Source of the DNA: JAGGAG01 sp031402225
GTDB lineage: Bacteria; Gemmatimonadota; Gemmatimonadetes; Gemmatimonadales; GWC2-71-9
Assembly: GCA_031402225.1 (NCBI GenBank)
Contig: JANNSD010000152.1
Coordinates: 18,203-82,202, forward strand
Length of the DNA stretch: 64,000 nucleotides
Direction of reading: 5' to 3'
Shown piece by piece: positions 50,744 through 58,534 of this stretch. Each line of letters opens with the position of its first letter. Position 1 is the stretch's first letter. Position numbers and translations under genes: made by a program. The notes below the pieces were generated by a model that did no database searches, was not told where the DNA came from, and saw only the letters and a list, made by a program, of their open reading frames with translations.

Positions 50744-51847
50744 ATGACTGCCATATTTGATGTTATCGTAGTTGGCGCTGGGGCCGTTGGGGCCGCATGC
50801 GCACGTGAGCTGGCCGTGACCGGGCGACGGGTGCTGGTCCTCGACCGGGGCACGCCCGACGGCGAGGCATGGCGCGCCGCCGCCGGCATGCTGGCGCCCC
50901 AGATCGAGGCCGTCCCGGAGGATCCGCTGTTCGACCTGGGACTGGCGGGTCGCGAGCGCTATGGCCTGCTCTCGGCGGAATTGCTGTCGTCCACCGGCAT
51001 CGACATCGGCCTCTGGCAGAGCGGCATCGCCCACCTGGCGCTGAATGAGGCCTTTGCCGCCGAGCTGCGCATGTCGGTATCGTTGCAGCGGCAGCAGGGG
51101 CATCACTGCGACTGGCTCGATGCCGCCGAGGTGAAGGCCCAGTGGCCGTGGCTTGGCGCCAGTCACGGAGCGCTGTGGGCGCCGCGCGAAGGCGCCCTCG
51201 ACCCGGTGCGCCTGGTCGAGGCGTTGCTCGCCGACGCCAAGGCACACGACGCCGAAGTGGTGCATGATCAGGTCCTCGGACTCGAGCAGGTGGGTGGGCA
51301 GGTGACGGGCGTGCGTGGCCGGGAGTTCTACCCGGCGCCCGAAGTAGTGATCGCTGCCGGGGCGTGGTCGGGTGCCATAGACGGGATGCCGCGTCCGCTG
51401 TCGGTGGAGCCGGTGCGGGGCCAGATGGCGGCGCTGCCGTGGCCGCTGGGCGTGCCGCCAGCGATCATCTACAATCGCGACTGCTACCTGGTGTATCGCG
51501 ATGGCGAGGCGCTGATCGGATCGACCATGGAATACGCGGGGTTCGATCACTCCACCACGAAGGAGGGGATCGAGCGCATCCGCACCGCCGTGACGGCGCT
51601 GTATCCTCAGCTGGCTTCGCTCACCATTCGGCGCACGTGGGCCGGGCTCCGCCCGGTGTCGCCGGACGGACGGCCGATCGTGGGCCCGGAGCCACGACTC
51701 AAGGGGCTCTGGTATGCCACCGGGCACGGGCGCAACGGCATCCTGCTCGCAGGCATCACTGGCGTCATCATCCGCGAGCTGCTCGACGGCGAGGAGCCGC
51801 GCGAGGAAATGGACGCGTTGCGCGCCGACCGGTTCTGGCGCTGGTAA
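50744..51847 (+). CDS. thiO: Glycine oxidase (ThiO-like FAD-dependent oxidoreductase)
   Basis: A 367-aa D-amino-acid-oxidase-superfamily enzyme. Dinucleotide motif 'VIVVGAGAVGAACARELA' at the N-terminus, 'AAAGMLAPQIEA', 'RTWAGLRPVSPDGRPIVGPE' and 'YATGHGRNGILLAGITG' are typical of ThiO. ThiO makes the imine of glycine for the thiazole of thiamine; relatives oxidise glycine, sarcosine or D-amino acids. No other thiamine gene is near, so a catabolic role is possible. Confidence 0.88.
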   Translation: MTAIFDVIVVGAGAVGAACARELAVTGRRVLVLDRGTPDGEAWRAAAGMLAPQIEAVPEDPLFDLGLAGRERYGLLSAELLSSTGIDIGLWQSGIAHLALNEAFAAELRMSVSLQRQQGHHCDWLDAAEVKAQWPWLGASHGALWAPREGALDPVRLVEALLADAKAHDAEVVHDQVLGLEQVGGQVTGVRGREFYPAPEVVIAAGAWSGAIDGMPRPLSVEPVRGQMAALPWPLGVPPAIIYNRDCYLVYRDGEALIGSTMEYAGFDHSTTKEGIERIRTAVTALYPQLASLTIRRTWAGLRPVSPDGRPIVGPEPRLKGLWYATGHGRNGILLAGITGVIIRELLDGEEPREEMDALRADRFWRW

Positions 51848-51916
51848 CTAGAAGATCCAGCGCAGCCCGGCGATGACCCCGATCGGGGAGCCGGGCGTGA
51901 AGTTCAAGTCGGTGAG
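51848..51916 (-). pseudogene. 3'-terminal remnant of an outer-membrane beta-barrel gene
   Basis: On the minus strand the last 22 codons before TAG read Leu-Thr-Asp-Leu-Asn-Phe, then TPGSPIGVIAGLRWIF. A final strand ending in Trp-Ile-Phe is the usual C-terminal signal of outer-membrane barrels. No homologous sequence precedes it: upstream is the promoter region of the DUF4331 operon. I read this as the tail of a deleted gene. The rest of the interval 51917-52033 holds only the promoter candidate and leader of the next gene. Confidence 0.55.
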
Positions 51917-51959
51917 CACCGTACATCGCACGATGTCCGGGCATCTGGCGCGGCCGATA

Positions 51960-51987
51960 CATCCAGTTCGTTTCGTTCCGGCGTACA
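51960..51987 (+). promoter_or_regulatory. ECF-type promoter candidate for the DUF4331 operon
   Basis: CATCCA (51960-51965), 16-bp spacer, CGTACA (51982-51987), about 47 bp before the start codon. The two boxes resemble extracytoplasmic-function sigma promoters more than sigma-70 ones. The operon itself encodes an ECF sigma factor and its anti-sigma factor, so autoregulation is plausible. Confidence 0.4.
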
Positions 51988-52033
51988 TGGGCGTTCGCAC
52001 ACGACTCCGCTCATCTACGGAACAGGACCTCCC

Positions 52034-52771
52034 ATGCCACAACACCCGCTACATCACCGGCGATGGCTCGCCGGCATCGCCCTGCTCGCTGCCAGCGGTG
52101 CGGCCGGCCTCGTGATGGCCTCCGACCACCAGGACACCGCTGAAGTCGAACTGAACCCCAAGCAGGACCTCACCGACGTGTACGTCTTTCCGGGTTCCCA
52201 GCCCGGCCGCATCGTGCTCGTGATGAACACGAGGGCGTTCCTGACACCGGCCGAGACGCCGGGGGCGAGCTTCGACCAGAACCTGTTGTACCAGTTCAAG
52301 ATCGACAACGACGGCGACGCCATCGAAGACCGGGTGGTGCAGGTGTCCTTTTCCGGCTCCGGCGCCGCCCAGACGGTCCAGGTTCGCGGCCCGGTCGATC
52401 CGCCGGTCCTCGGCGCGATGATGAACGAGGTGGCGACCGCGGCGTCTGGCGTCACCGGCGCGATCAACAGCACGCTCGGCAGCAGCGGTGGCATGCAGGT
52501 GTTTGCCGGCGCGCGGGATGATTCGTTCTTCATCGACCTCGAAGCTGCGTTCTGCATCCTGCCGGACCGCAAGCCCGTGGGCGGACCGCTCGCGACGCCG
52601 TGCGCGCTGCCGGCGAACCCGTCGGCACCGTTCTATTTCCGGCCCGCTGGCCAGGCAGTCAACTACGTGAACGGCTTCAACGTGCTCGCCATCGTGGTCG
52701 AGCTTCCCTCGAGCCTCATCGAGAATGGCCAGCCCGGCAAGCTCGGTATCTGGGGCACCATCAGCCGGTGA
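52034..52771 (+). CDS. DUF4331 protein, N-terminal half, exported
   Basis: A 245-aa protein with a signal peptide (LAGIALLAASGAAGLVMA). 'SDHQDTAEVELNPKQDLTDVYVF' is the start of DUF4331, continued by 'VLVMNTRAFLTPAETPG' and 'FDQNLLYQFKIDNDGDAIEDR', ending near 'GFNVLAIVVELPSSLI' and 'LGIWGTISR', about half of the usual domain. The other half is in the next gene. AGGA lies 7 nt before the ATG. Function of DUF4331 is unknown. Confidence 0.85.
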   Translation: MPQHPLHHRRWLAGIALLAASGAAGLVMASDHQDTAEVELNPKQDLTDVYVFPGSQPGRIVLVMNTRAFLTPAETPGASFDQNLLYQFKIDNDGDAIEDRVVQVSFSGSGAAQTVQVRGPVDPPVLGAMMNEVATAASGVTGAINSTLGSSGGMQVFAGARDDSFFIDLEAAFCILPDRKPVGGPLATPCALPANPSAPFYFRPAGQAVNYVNGFNVLAIVVELPSSLIENGQPGKLGIWGTISR

Positions 52772-52797
52772 CCATCACCTTGGAGCGAACTCACATC

Positions 52798-53367
52798 ATG
52801 CGTTCACGACTCTTCCTCGCCCCGCGGCTCGCCCTCCTGGCGCTAGCCGGCGCGGCAACGCTGTCTGCCTGCAGCGACGACAACGGCACCGCGCCCACCG
52901 AGGGGCGGATGTTCAACCAGATCCAGCGACTCGGCAACCCGCTGGTGAGCGAGGTCCTGCTCGCCAAGCGCAGCCATCCGGTGCACGGCAGCATCGGCCC
53001 GAAGGATGACGCCGCGACCATCGGCCCGGAGATCGTCAGCTTCGTGACCGGCGTCGCCGGCCGGGACGTGGCGTACGCCAACGCCCTTGGCGGCGTGCTG
53101 CTGCCCGACATGCTGATCGTGCAGACCGAGAAGGATCCGGCCACCGCCGGATGGCTCACGTGGCTGCCCCTCGCCCCGTTCACCAGCGGCTGGGGTGGGC
53201 GCCGCCTGAGTGACGACGTCACCGACCTCGCGCTGCTCGCCGTGTTCGGCGATCCCTTCGGGCTCGACCCGGCCGGTGCGGCAGGCAAGCAGGCCCTCAC
53301 CACCGACAACGTGGCGAATGATTCGCAGTTCCTGAACACGTTCCCGTACCTCGGAACGCCGAATTGA
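52798..53367 (+). CDS. DUF4331 protein, C-terminal half, lipoprotein
   Basis: A 189-aa lipoprotein (lipobox TLSAC followed by SDDNG). 'FNQIQRLGNPLVSEVLLAK', 'GWGGRRLSDDVTDLALLAVFG' and the final 'FLNTFPYLGTPN' match the second half of DUF4331. It has its own signal and TGGAG before the ATG, so the split is not a sequencing frameshift. The two halves probably associate in the periplasm or at the outer membrane. The stop overlaps the TTG of the TPR gene. Confidence 0.83.
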   Translation: MRSRLFLAPRLALLALAGAATLSACSDDNGTAPTEGRMFNQIQRLGNPLVSEVLLAKRSHPVHGSIGPKDDAATIGPEIVSFVTGVAGRDVAYANALGGVLLPDMLIVQTEKDPATAGWLTWLPLAPFTSGWGGRRLSDDVTDLALLAVFGDPFGLDPAGAAGKQALTTDNVANDSQFLNTFPYLGTPN

Positions 53368-54551
53368 ACCGGTCAGCTGCCGGTGTGCTGGTGATTGGCG
53401 CGTTGGCGCTCGGTGGATGGTTCACCGAGCGCCGCGCGGTCGTACGGGCGCGGGCCGAGGCCAGGGCGGAGGCATCGCACGAGGCGGCGGTCCGCGCGGC
53501 GGATATCACGTTTTTCGAGGCGCGAGCGGCCCGCGATCCCTACAGTGCCGGTGACCGCTCCCGTCTTGGCAGCCTGTTGCTGTCGCGAGCGCGCGCCACC
53601 GGTCGTTATGAGGATCTCGTGGCCGCCGAGCGCGTTGCTCGCGCGTCGGTAGCGCTCCGGCGTGGTCGCAACCGGGGCGGCGCGCTGGTGCTGACCAACG
53701 CGCTCATGGGGCAGCATCGCTTTCGCGAGGCGCTGGTGGAGGCGGCGCAACTGGAACAGGAGGATCCCGCCGACCTGACCATCACGAGCCTGTGCGGGGA
53801 GATCCTGCTCGAGCTGGGGAGGTATGAGGATGCCCGGCAGCGCTTTGCGCGCATCGGCATCACCACCAATCTTGCGGCCCAGATGCGCCTGGCGCGATGG
53901 CGGGAAGTGACGGGCGACGTGGAGGGCGCCCGCCACCTGCTGCTCGACGCGCGGTCGCGCGCGGTCGGGGCGTTCGGGCTCTCGCGCGAGCAGCGCGCGT
54001 GGTTCGAGCTGCGAGTCGCGGAGTTCGCGCTGCGCTACGGCCACCCAGCCGACGCGGACGAGGCCCTCGCGCGCGGCTTCACGATCGCGCCGGACGACTA
54101 CCGGCTGCACGCGGTCGCGGCGAAGGCCGCCCTGTCCCGGCGCCAGTGGAATGACGCGGCGGAGCACGCGGGGCGCTCACTCGACGCGCATTTCGACCCG
54201 GCCGCCCTCGCCCTGCTGGCACAGGCGGAGCGCGGCCGTGGCGACCGCGCGGCGGCCCGCGAAGCGGTGGATGCGATGGTCTCGTCGGTCCAGGCGCAGC
54301 CAGGCGCCTGGCACCGGGCGTGGAGCCTGGCCCTCCTGGACGAGGGACGCGCCGCTGATGCCGTGCTGGCCCAGGCCCGGCAGGATCTCGGGCAGCGGCA
54401 GGACGTGTATGCATGGGATCTCTATGCCTGGGCCCTGCATCGCACCGGCGACAATGCCGGTGCCCGGGAGGCGATGCCGCACGCGCTGGCGACCGCGATC
54501 CGCGACCCCCTGCTGCTGTCGCACGCCAGGGTCATCCAGGCCACGCAGTGA
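53364..54551 (+). CDS. TPR-repeat protein, membrane-anchored
   Basis: A 395-aa protein with an N-terminal signal-anchor (AAGVLVIGALALGGWF) and a series of tetratricopeptide helices from about residue 80 to 390 ('LVLTNALMGQHRFREALVEAAQLEQEDPADL', 'SLCGEILLELGRYEDARQRFARIG', 'YAWDLYAWALHRTGDNAGAREAM'). Likely a scaffold for the neighbouring envelope proteins. TTG 53364 is accepted because it overlaps the previous TGA (TTGA). Confidence 0.8.
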   Translation: MNRSAAGVLVIGALALGGWFTERRAVVRARAEARAEASHEAAVRAADITFFEARAARDPYSAGDRSRLGSLLLSRARATGRYEDLVAAERVARASVALRRGRNRGGALVLTNALMGQHRFREALVEAAQLEQEDPADLTITSLCGEILLELGRYEDARQRFARIGITTNLAAQMRLARWREVTGDVEGARHLLLDARSRAVGAFGLSREQRAWFELRVAEFALRYGHPADADEALARGFTIAPDDYRLHAVAAKAALSRRQWNDAAEHAGRSLDAHFDPAALALLAQAERGRGDRAAAREAVDAMVSSVQAQPGAWHRAWSLALLDEGRAADAVLAQARQDLGQRQDVYAWDLYAWALHRTGDNAGAREAMPHALATAIRDPLLLSHARVIQATQ

Positions 54552-54985
54552 TGCTGCGCGGCTTGCTGGTCCTGCTGCTTTGGCGGCCCGCGCCTGCCCA
54601 TCCGCTTCACTCCAGCTCCGCGTCACTCACGGACCTCGGCGGCGGGCGCGTGACGCTTTCTGTCCGCATCTTCAGCGACGACCTGATGGCGACGGCGCCC
54701 GGCGGCGACAGTGCCATCGCGACCTATGTCCGCCAGCGTGTCCGGATCGTGACCCGCGACGGACAGCCGATCGCGCTCGCCATCGTGAGCATCGCCCGCG
54801 ACGGTGACCTCACGCAGGTGACGGCTCAGGGTACGGCCCCGGGAGGCCTGTCCGGTGCGAGCGTGCAGCACGCCGTGCTCTGGGAGCGGTACCGCGACCA
54901 GGTCAACCTGGTGCGCGCCACGCGGAGCGGGCACACGACGACGCTGGTGTTCTCGAACGGCGATCCGCCCAAGGCGCTCCGGTGA
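54551..54985 (+). CDS. DUF6702-like exported protein
   Basis: A 144-aa protein with a short signal peptide followed by 'HPLHSSSASLTDLGGGRVTLSVRIFSDDL', the typical start of DUF6702 proteins, which are found near HupE/UreJ and peptidase genes. Function unknown. ATG overlaps the TPR stop (TGATG). Confidence 0.75.
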   Translation: MLRGLLVLLLWRPAPAHPLHSSSASLTDLGGGRVTLSVRIFSDDLMATAPGGDSAIATYVRQRVRIVTRDGQPIALAIVSIARDGDLTQVTAQGTAPGGLSGASVQHAVLWERYRDQVNLVRATRSGHTTTLVFSNGDPPKALR

Positions 54986-55036
54986 CCAGCTTCGTAGCGC
55001 AGATGCCGTTCGCCAATGTGCGCCGTGACCGCGCGG

Positions 55037-55064
55037 TTGACCGGGGCAGCGCGCGGAGTAGACT
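55037..55064 (+). promoter_or_regulatory. Sigma-70-type promoter before the ECF sigma gene
   Basis: TTGACC (55037-55042), 16-bp spacer, TAGACT (55059-55064), about 20 bp before the ATG at 55084. It would allow basal expression of the sigma/anti-sigma pair inside the operon. Confidence 0.5.
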
Positions 55065-55083
55065 CCACCCTGATGATCCGCAC

Positions 55084-55710
55084 ATGCCTGCCCCGTTTCC
55101 CAACCCGCCGCCAGCCTGGACGGGCTCGACCGGCGTGACCGACGCCGAGTTGCTCGCGCGCGCCGCGCGGGGGGATGGACCGGCCGTGGGGATGATCTAC
55201 GATCGCTACGGTCAGGTCATGTATGCGGTGGCCTACCGGATCGTGCGCCAGCCGGGCGACGCCGAAGAGGTGGTGGCCGAGGCGTTCACGCAGGCCTGGC
55301 GCGAGGCGGGGCGCTTCGAGGCTGGACGCGGGAGTGTCGCCGCGTGGCTCACGGTCATGACCCGCAGCCGCGCGCTCGACTTCATGCGCGCCCGGGCGCG
55401 GCGCGAGCGGATCACCGATACGGCGCAGCGGCGTGACCCGGACGGCGCGCCCGGCATGGGTTCGCCCGGCGCGAGCACCGACGCGGGGGTGATCGCGCAG
55501 GAGCGCGAGCTCCATGTGGCGCAGGCACTGGCCGACCTGTCGCCGCCACAGCGCGCCGCGATCGAGCTCGCCTTCTTCGAGGGACTGTCGCACCGCGAAA
55601 TCGCCGAGCGCCTCAACGAACCGCTCGGCACGGTAAAGACCCGCGTGCGACTCGGCATGCAGAAGTTGCGCGAATCACTCAAGCCGTACTTCTACGAGAG
55701 GCTTGCATGA
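55084..55710 (+). CDS. ECF RNA polymerase sigma factor (SigK/RskA-associated type)
   Basis: A 208-aa sigma-70 family factor with region 2 ('VGMIYDRYGQVMYAVAYRIVRQPGDAEEVVAEAFTQAW') and region 4 ('LSPPQRAAIELAFFEGLSHREIAERLNEPLGTVKTRVRLGMQKLR'). It is followed at once by a RskA-type anti-sigma gene (ATGA overlap), as in SigK-RskA pairs. ATG 55084 is used; a GTG at 54982 overlapping the previous stop would add 34 non-conserved residues. Confidence 0.92.
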   Translation: MPAPFPNPPPAWTGSTGVTDAELLARAARGDGPAVGMIYDRYGQVMYAVAYRIVRQPGDAEEVVAEAFTQAWREAGRFEAGRGSVAAWLTVMTRSRALDFMRARARRERITDTAQRRDPDGAPGMGSPGASTDAGVIAQERELHVAQALADLSPPQRAAIELAFFEGLSHREIAERLNEPLGTVKTRVRLGMQKLRESLKPYFYERLA

Positions 55711-56474
55711 GCGGCGCCGAATCGGGCACGCCCCGGGACCTCGCGGCCGCGTACGCCCTCGGTGCGCTCGACGCCACCGAGAGCCGCGCCTTCGAGGACG
55801 TGCTGGCTCACGACGCCGAGCTGGCGCGCGAGGTCGCGGAGTACCGCGAGGTGGCGGCGCTGCTGGCGCTGGCCGAGCCGGCGTCATCGCCGCCCACCGG
55901 CGGGTTGCGCGCGCGGGTGCTGGCCGGTGCACCCCCACGTCCAGCCGGCGCGACCCCGCTGCGTCAGCCCGGACCGCAGTGGATGCCGTGGGCACTGGCC
56001 GCATCACTGCTCCTCGCCGCCTGGCTGGGTGCCGGACGGGCGCGCCTTGGCCTCCGGATCGAACAGGCCTACGCACTGCTCGCGCAGCGCGACACCCTGC
56101 TCAAGAGCCGGGAGAGCACGCTCAACGCACTGCTGGCCCCTGGTGTCGAGTTGTTCCAGCTCACTGCGACGGGCGATCCGGCGCCAGGCGTACAGCTCTT
56201 CTGGGACCGCAAGCGCAACACCGCCATCATCCACTCGTTCGGGGTGAGGCCGCTGCCGCAGGATCGCGCGTACCAGCTCTGGTTCATCCAGGACGGCAAG
56301 CCGGTGCCATCGATCACGTTCCGCCCGGAGGACGGTGGCCACGCGCGGGTCGAGTCGATCCCGATGCCGGCGGGCGGAGGCGTGACGGCGGCCGCAGTGA
56401 CCGAAGAGCCGCTCGGCGGGTCACCACAGCCTACGTCGCCGATCTACCTCTTGGCCAAGCTGTCGGGTGCATAG
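55707..56474 (+). CDS. Anti-sigma factor, RskA family
   Basis: A 255-aa membrane protein. The N-terminal domain 'LAAAYALGALDATESRAFEDVLAHDAELAREVAEYREVAALLA' binds the sigma factor, one membrane segment lies at about 92-111, and the C-terminal periplasmic RskA domain ('LFWDRKRNTAIIHSFGVRPLPQDRAYQLWFIQDGKPVPS') senses the signal. No HxxxCxxC zinc motif is present. Confidence 0.9.
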   Translation: MSGAESGTPRDLAAAYALGALDATESRAFEDVLAHDAELAREVAEYREVAALLALAEPASSPPTGGLRARVLAGAPPRPAGATPLRQPGPQWMPWALAASLLLAAWLGAGRARLGLRIEQAYALLAQRDTLLKSRESTLNALLAPGVELFQLTATGDPAPGVQLFWDRKRNTAIIHSFGVRPLPQDRAYQLWFIQDGKPVPSITFRPEDGGHARVESIPMPAGGGVTAAAVTEEPLGGSPQPTSPIYLLAKLSGA

Positions 56475-57291
56475 CCGCGGGCTCGCGCTCGCGCTGGCGC
56501 CGGCGCTGTGGTGGACTCCAAGCCTCCTGGCACAGGCGCCCGCGGACCTCGCCCGGGACCGCGCCGAATACGCGGCATGGCTGCGCACCGCCCCGACGTC
56601 GCCATTCGCTGCCATCGCGCTTCAGCGCATCGGGCCGGGCATCACCATCGGGCCCGCCGGGAGCGATATCCTGCTGCCAAGTGTCAGCCTGGTCCGGGTG
56701 GTGATGTCCGGCGGGCGGGTCATGCTCGACTCTGGCGGCGTGAGCCGGCCGCTTCCACGCAATCGCGTCGTTCCGCTGGGCAGCTACCGGCTGCTGGCGA
56801 CCGGACCGACGGAGCGGGCAACGCTCCTGGTGTTTGGCGCGCCGCGTGATGTCCGCTTGCCGGAGTATTTCGCGTTCTCGGGCGCCGCGATCGACACGGT
56901 CACACTGATACCACCGACGCAGCGCCAGTCGGCCCTGCTCCTCGCACCCGATGGAACAGAAGCCGATGCGTACGACGCCGGGACGGTCACCGTCACGGCG
57001 TTCGGTGCGCCGGTGAGGCTCCGCGTGCGCCGATTCCCCGGCGCGAGCGACGACGAGGCGGAGCTCGAGATCTACTTCCGCGACGGCACCAGCGGCCACG
57101 GGTCTTATCCTGCTGGCCGGTTCGTGAGCCTTGAGCCGGTCGGCGGCGGGCGCTACCAACTCGACTTCAATCGCGCGCGCAATCCCTTCTGCGCGTACAG
57201 CTCGGTGTTCCCCTGCCCGGCCCCATGGCCCGGGAACACCATCGCCGAACCGGTTGACGCCGGGGAACGCTATCAGGGGCCCAAACCGTGA
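56467..57291 (+). CDS. DUF1684 exported protein
   Basis: A 274-aa protein with a signal peptide (LALAPALWWTPSLLAQ). The C-terminal 'GGRYQLDFNRARNPFCAYSSVFPCPAPWPGNTIAEPVDAGER' region is the DUF1684 signature, which carries two conserved Cys. Function unknown. GTG start overlaps the anti-sigma stop by 8 bp; the stop overlaps the TlpA-like gene. Confidence 0.87.
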   Translation: MHSRGLALALAPALWWTPSLLAQAPADLARDRAEYAAWLRTAPTSPFAAIALQRIGPGITIGPAGSDILLPSVSLVRVVMSGGRVMLDSGGVSRPLPRNRVVPLGSYRLLATGPTERATLLVFGAPRDVRLPEYFAFSGAAIDTVTLIPPTQRQSALLLAPDGTEADAYDAGTVTVTAFGAPVRLRVRRFPGASDDEAELEIYFRDGTSGHGSYPAGRFVSLEPVGGGRYQLDFNRARNPFCAYSSVFPCPAPWPGNTIAEPVDAGERYQGPKP

Positions 57292-58484
57292 TGCTGGCGT
57301 GGCTGATGACCGTGTCCGGCCTGATTGACCCGTCCCTGGTTGGCCCGTGGCGCGCAACACTCGACCTGGCTGGCGGCACCCTCAAGTTCCAGGTCGAGAT
57401 CGAGGCGACCGGCACCGGGCTCTCCGCCCGGCTCTGCAACGGCGAGCAATGCGACGCGTTCTCGGCCGTACGCGTCGCGGCTGATTCGGCGTGGTTCGAG
57501 CTGGCCGACTATGCCGCCACCATCTCGGCCTCGGTGAGCGGTGACTCGCTGCTGGGCGTCTACCGGAACGTCGGCAACCGCGGGCCACGGGTGATCCCCT
57601 TCCGGGCCTCGCGCGGGCGCTGGCCGGTGTCGCCGGCACCGACGTGGCTTGCCGGCCGCTGGTACGCGCTGTTCCGCGGGACGGTCGGCGATACCCCGCG
57701 CGTCTTCGAGTTCCGCAATGGTCCCGCCGGCCTCGAGGGAACGATCATCGGGAACTCGGGAGACTACAGCCACTTCTCCGGCGAGGTGACGCGGGACAGC
57801 TTCGCGCTGTCGCGATTCGATGGATCGTTCGTGTACCTGCTGGCGGGACGGCTGGTGGGCGATACGCTGCGCGGGACGTTTCACGCCGGTTTGAAGGCAC
57901 AAACCCCGTTCGAGGCGGTGCGCGCTCTGGGGCCGTCGCCACTCAAGCCACCCGCGGACGTGACCCGGGCCGACACGACGGCGCCGTTCCGCTTCGCGTT
58001 TCGCGACGTGGACGGCGCGTTGGTGCAGAGTGACGACCCGCAGTTCCGGGGCAAGGTGGTGGTCATCGACGCGTTCGGAACCTGGTGCCCAACCTGCCAC
58101 GAGGCAGCGCCGATGCTGGTGGATCTCTACCGGTCCCGGCACGCGCAGGGGCTCGAGGTCGTGGGGCTTGCCTATGAAGTGTCCGGTGACACCGCCGTGG
58201 ACGGCGCCCTGGTGCGCCGCTACCGCGACAAGTTCGGCATTCCCTTTCCATTGCTCCTCGCTGGAACGAACGACGTGGATGCGGCGGCGGCCACGTTGCC
58301 GCAGCTTCAGGGCTTCACGGCGTTCCCCACCACCATCTTCATCGGCCGGGACGGCCGGGTGCGCCGGGTGCACGCCGGGTTCTACGGGCCTGCCACCGGG
58401 CCGCAGCACGGCGCGCTGATCGCGGCGTTCGCCGACGAAGTCGACCGGCTACTTTCCGAGCCGGCGCCGCCGGACGCGCCGTAG
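57291..58484 (+). CDS. TlpA-like thioredoxin-fold protein with an N-terminal beta-rich domain
   Basis: A 397-aa exported protein. The C-terminal 170 residues are a redoxin domain with 'DAFGTWCPTCHEAAPMLVDLY' (active-site CPTC) and cis-Pro region 'FTAFPTTIFIGRDGRV'. The first 220 residues are beta-rich and resemble the N-terminal domain seen in Bacteroidota TlpA-like proteins. The CPTC site is typical of disulfide reduction in the periplasm. ATG 57291 overlaps the DUF1684 stop (TGATG). Confidence 0.87.
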   Translation: MLAWLMTVSGLIDPSLVGPWRATLDLAGGTLKFQVEIEATGTGLSARLCNGEQCDAFSAVRVAADSAWFELADYAATISASVSGDSLLGVYRNVGNRGPRVIPFRASRGRWPVSPAPTWLAGRWYALFRGTVGDTPRVFEFRNGPAGLEGTIIGNSGDYSHFSGEVTRDSFALSRFDGSFVYLLAGRLVGDTLRGTFHAGLKAQTPFEAVRALGPSPLKPPADVTRADTTAPFRFAFRDVDGALVQSDDPQFRGKVVVIDAFGTWCPTCHEAAPMLVDLYRSRHAQGLEVVGLAYEVSGDTAVDGALVRRYRDKFGIPFPLLLAGTNDVDAAAATLPQLQGFTAFPTTIFIGRDGRVRRVHAGFYGPATGPQHGALIAAFADEVDRLLSEPAPPDAP

Positions 58485-58534
58485 CGGCAGAGCCAGGATC
58501 GTTCGCCGAGTACACCACCAAGCCCGGAGCCCTC

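Noticed and set aside
52034..53367. Frameshifted DUF4331 gene
   Set aside because: The second part has its own ribosome-binding site, signal sequence and lipobox, so it is a real separate gene.
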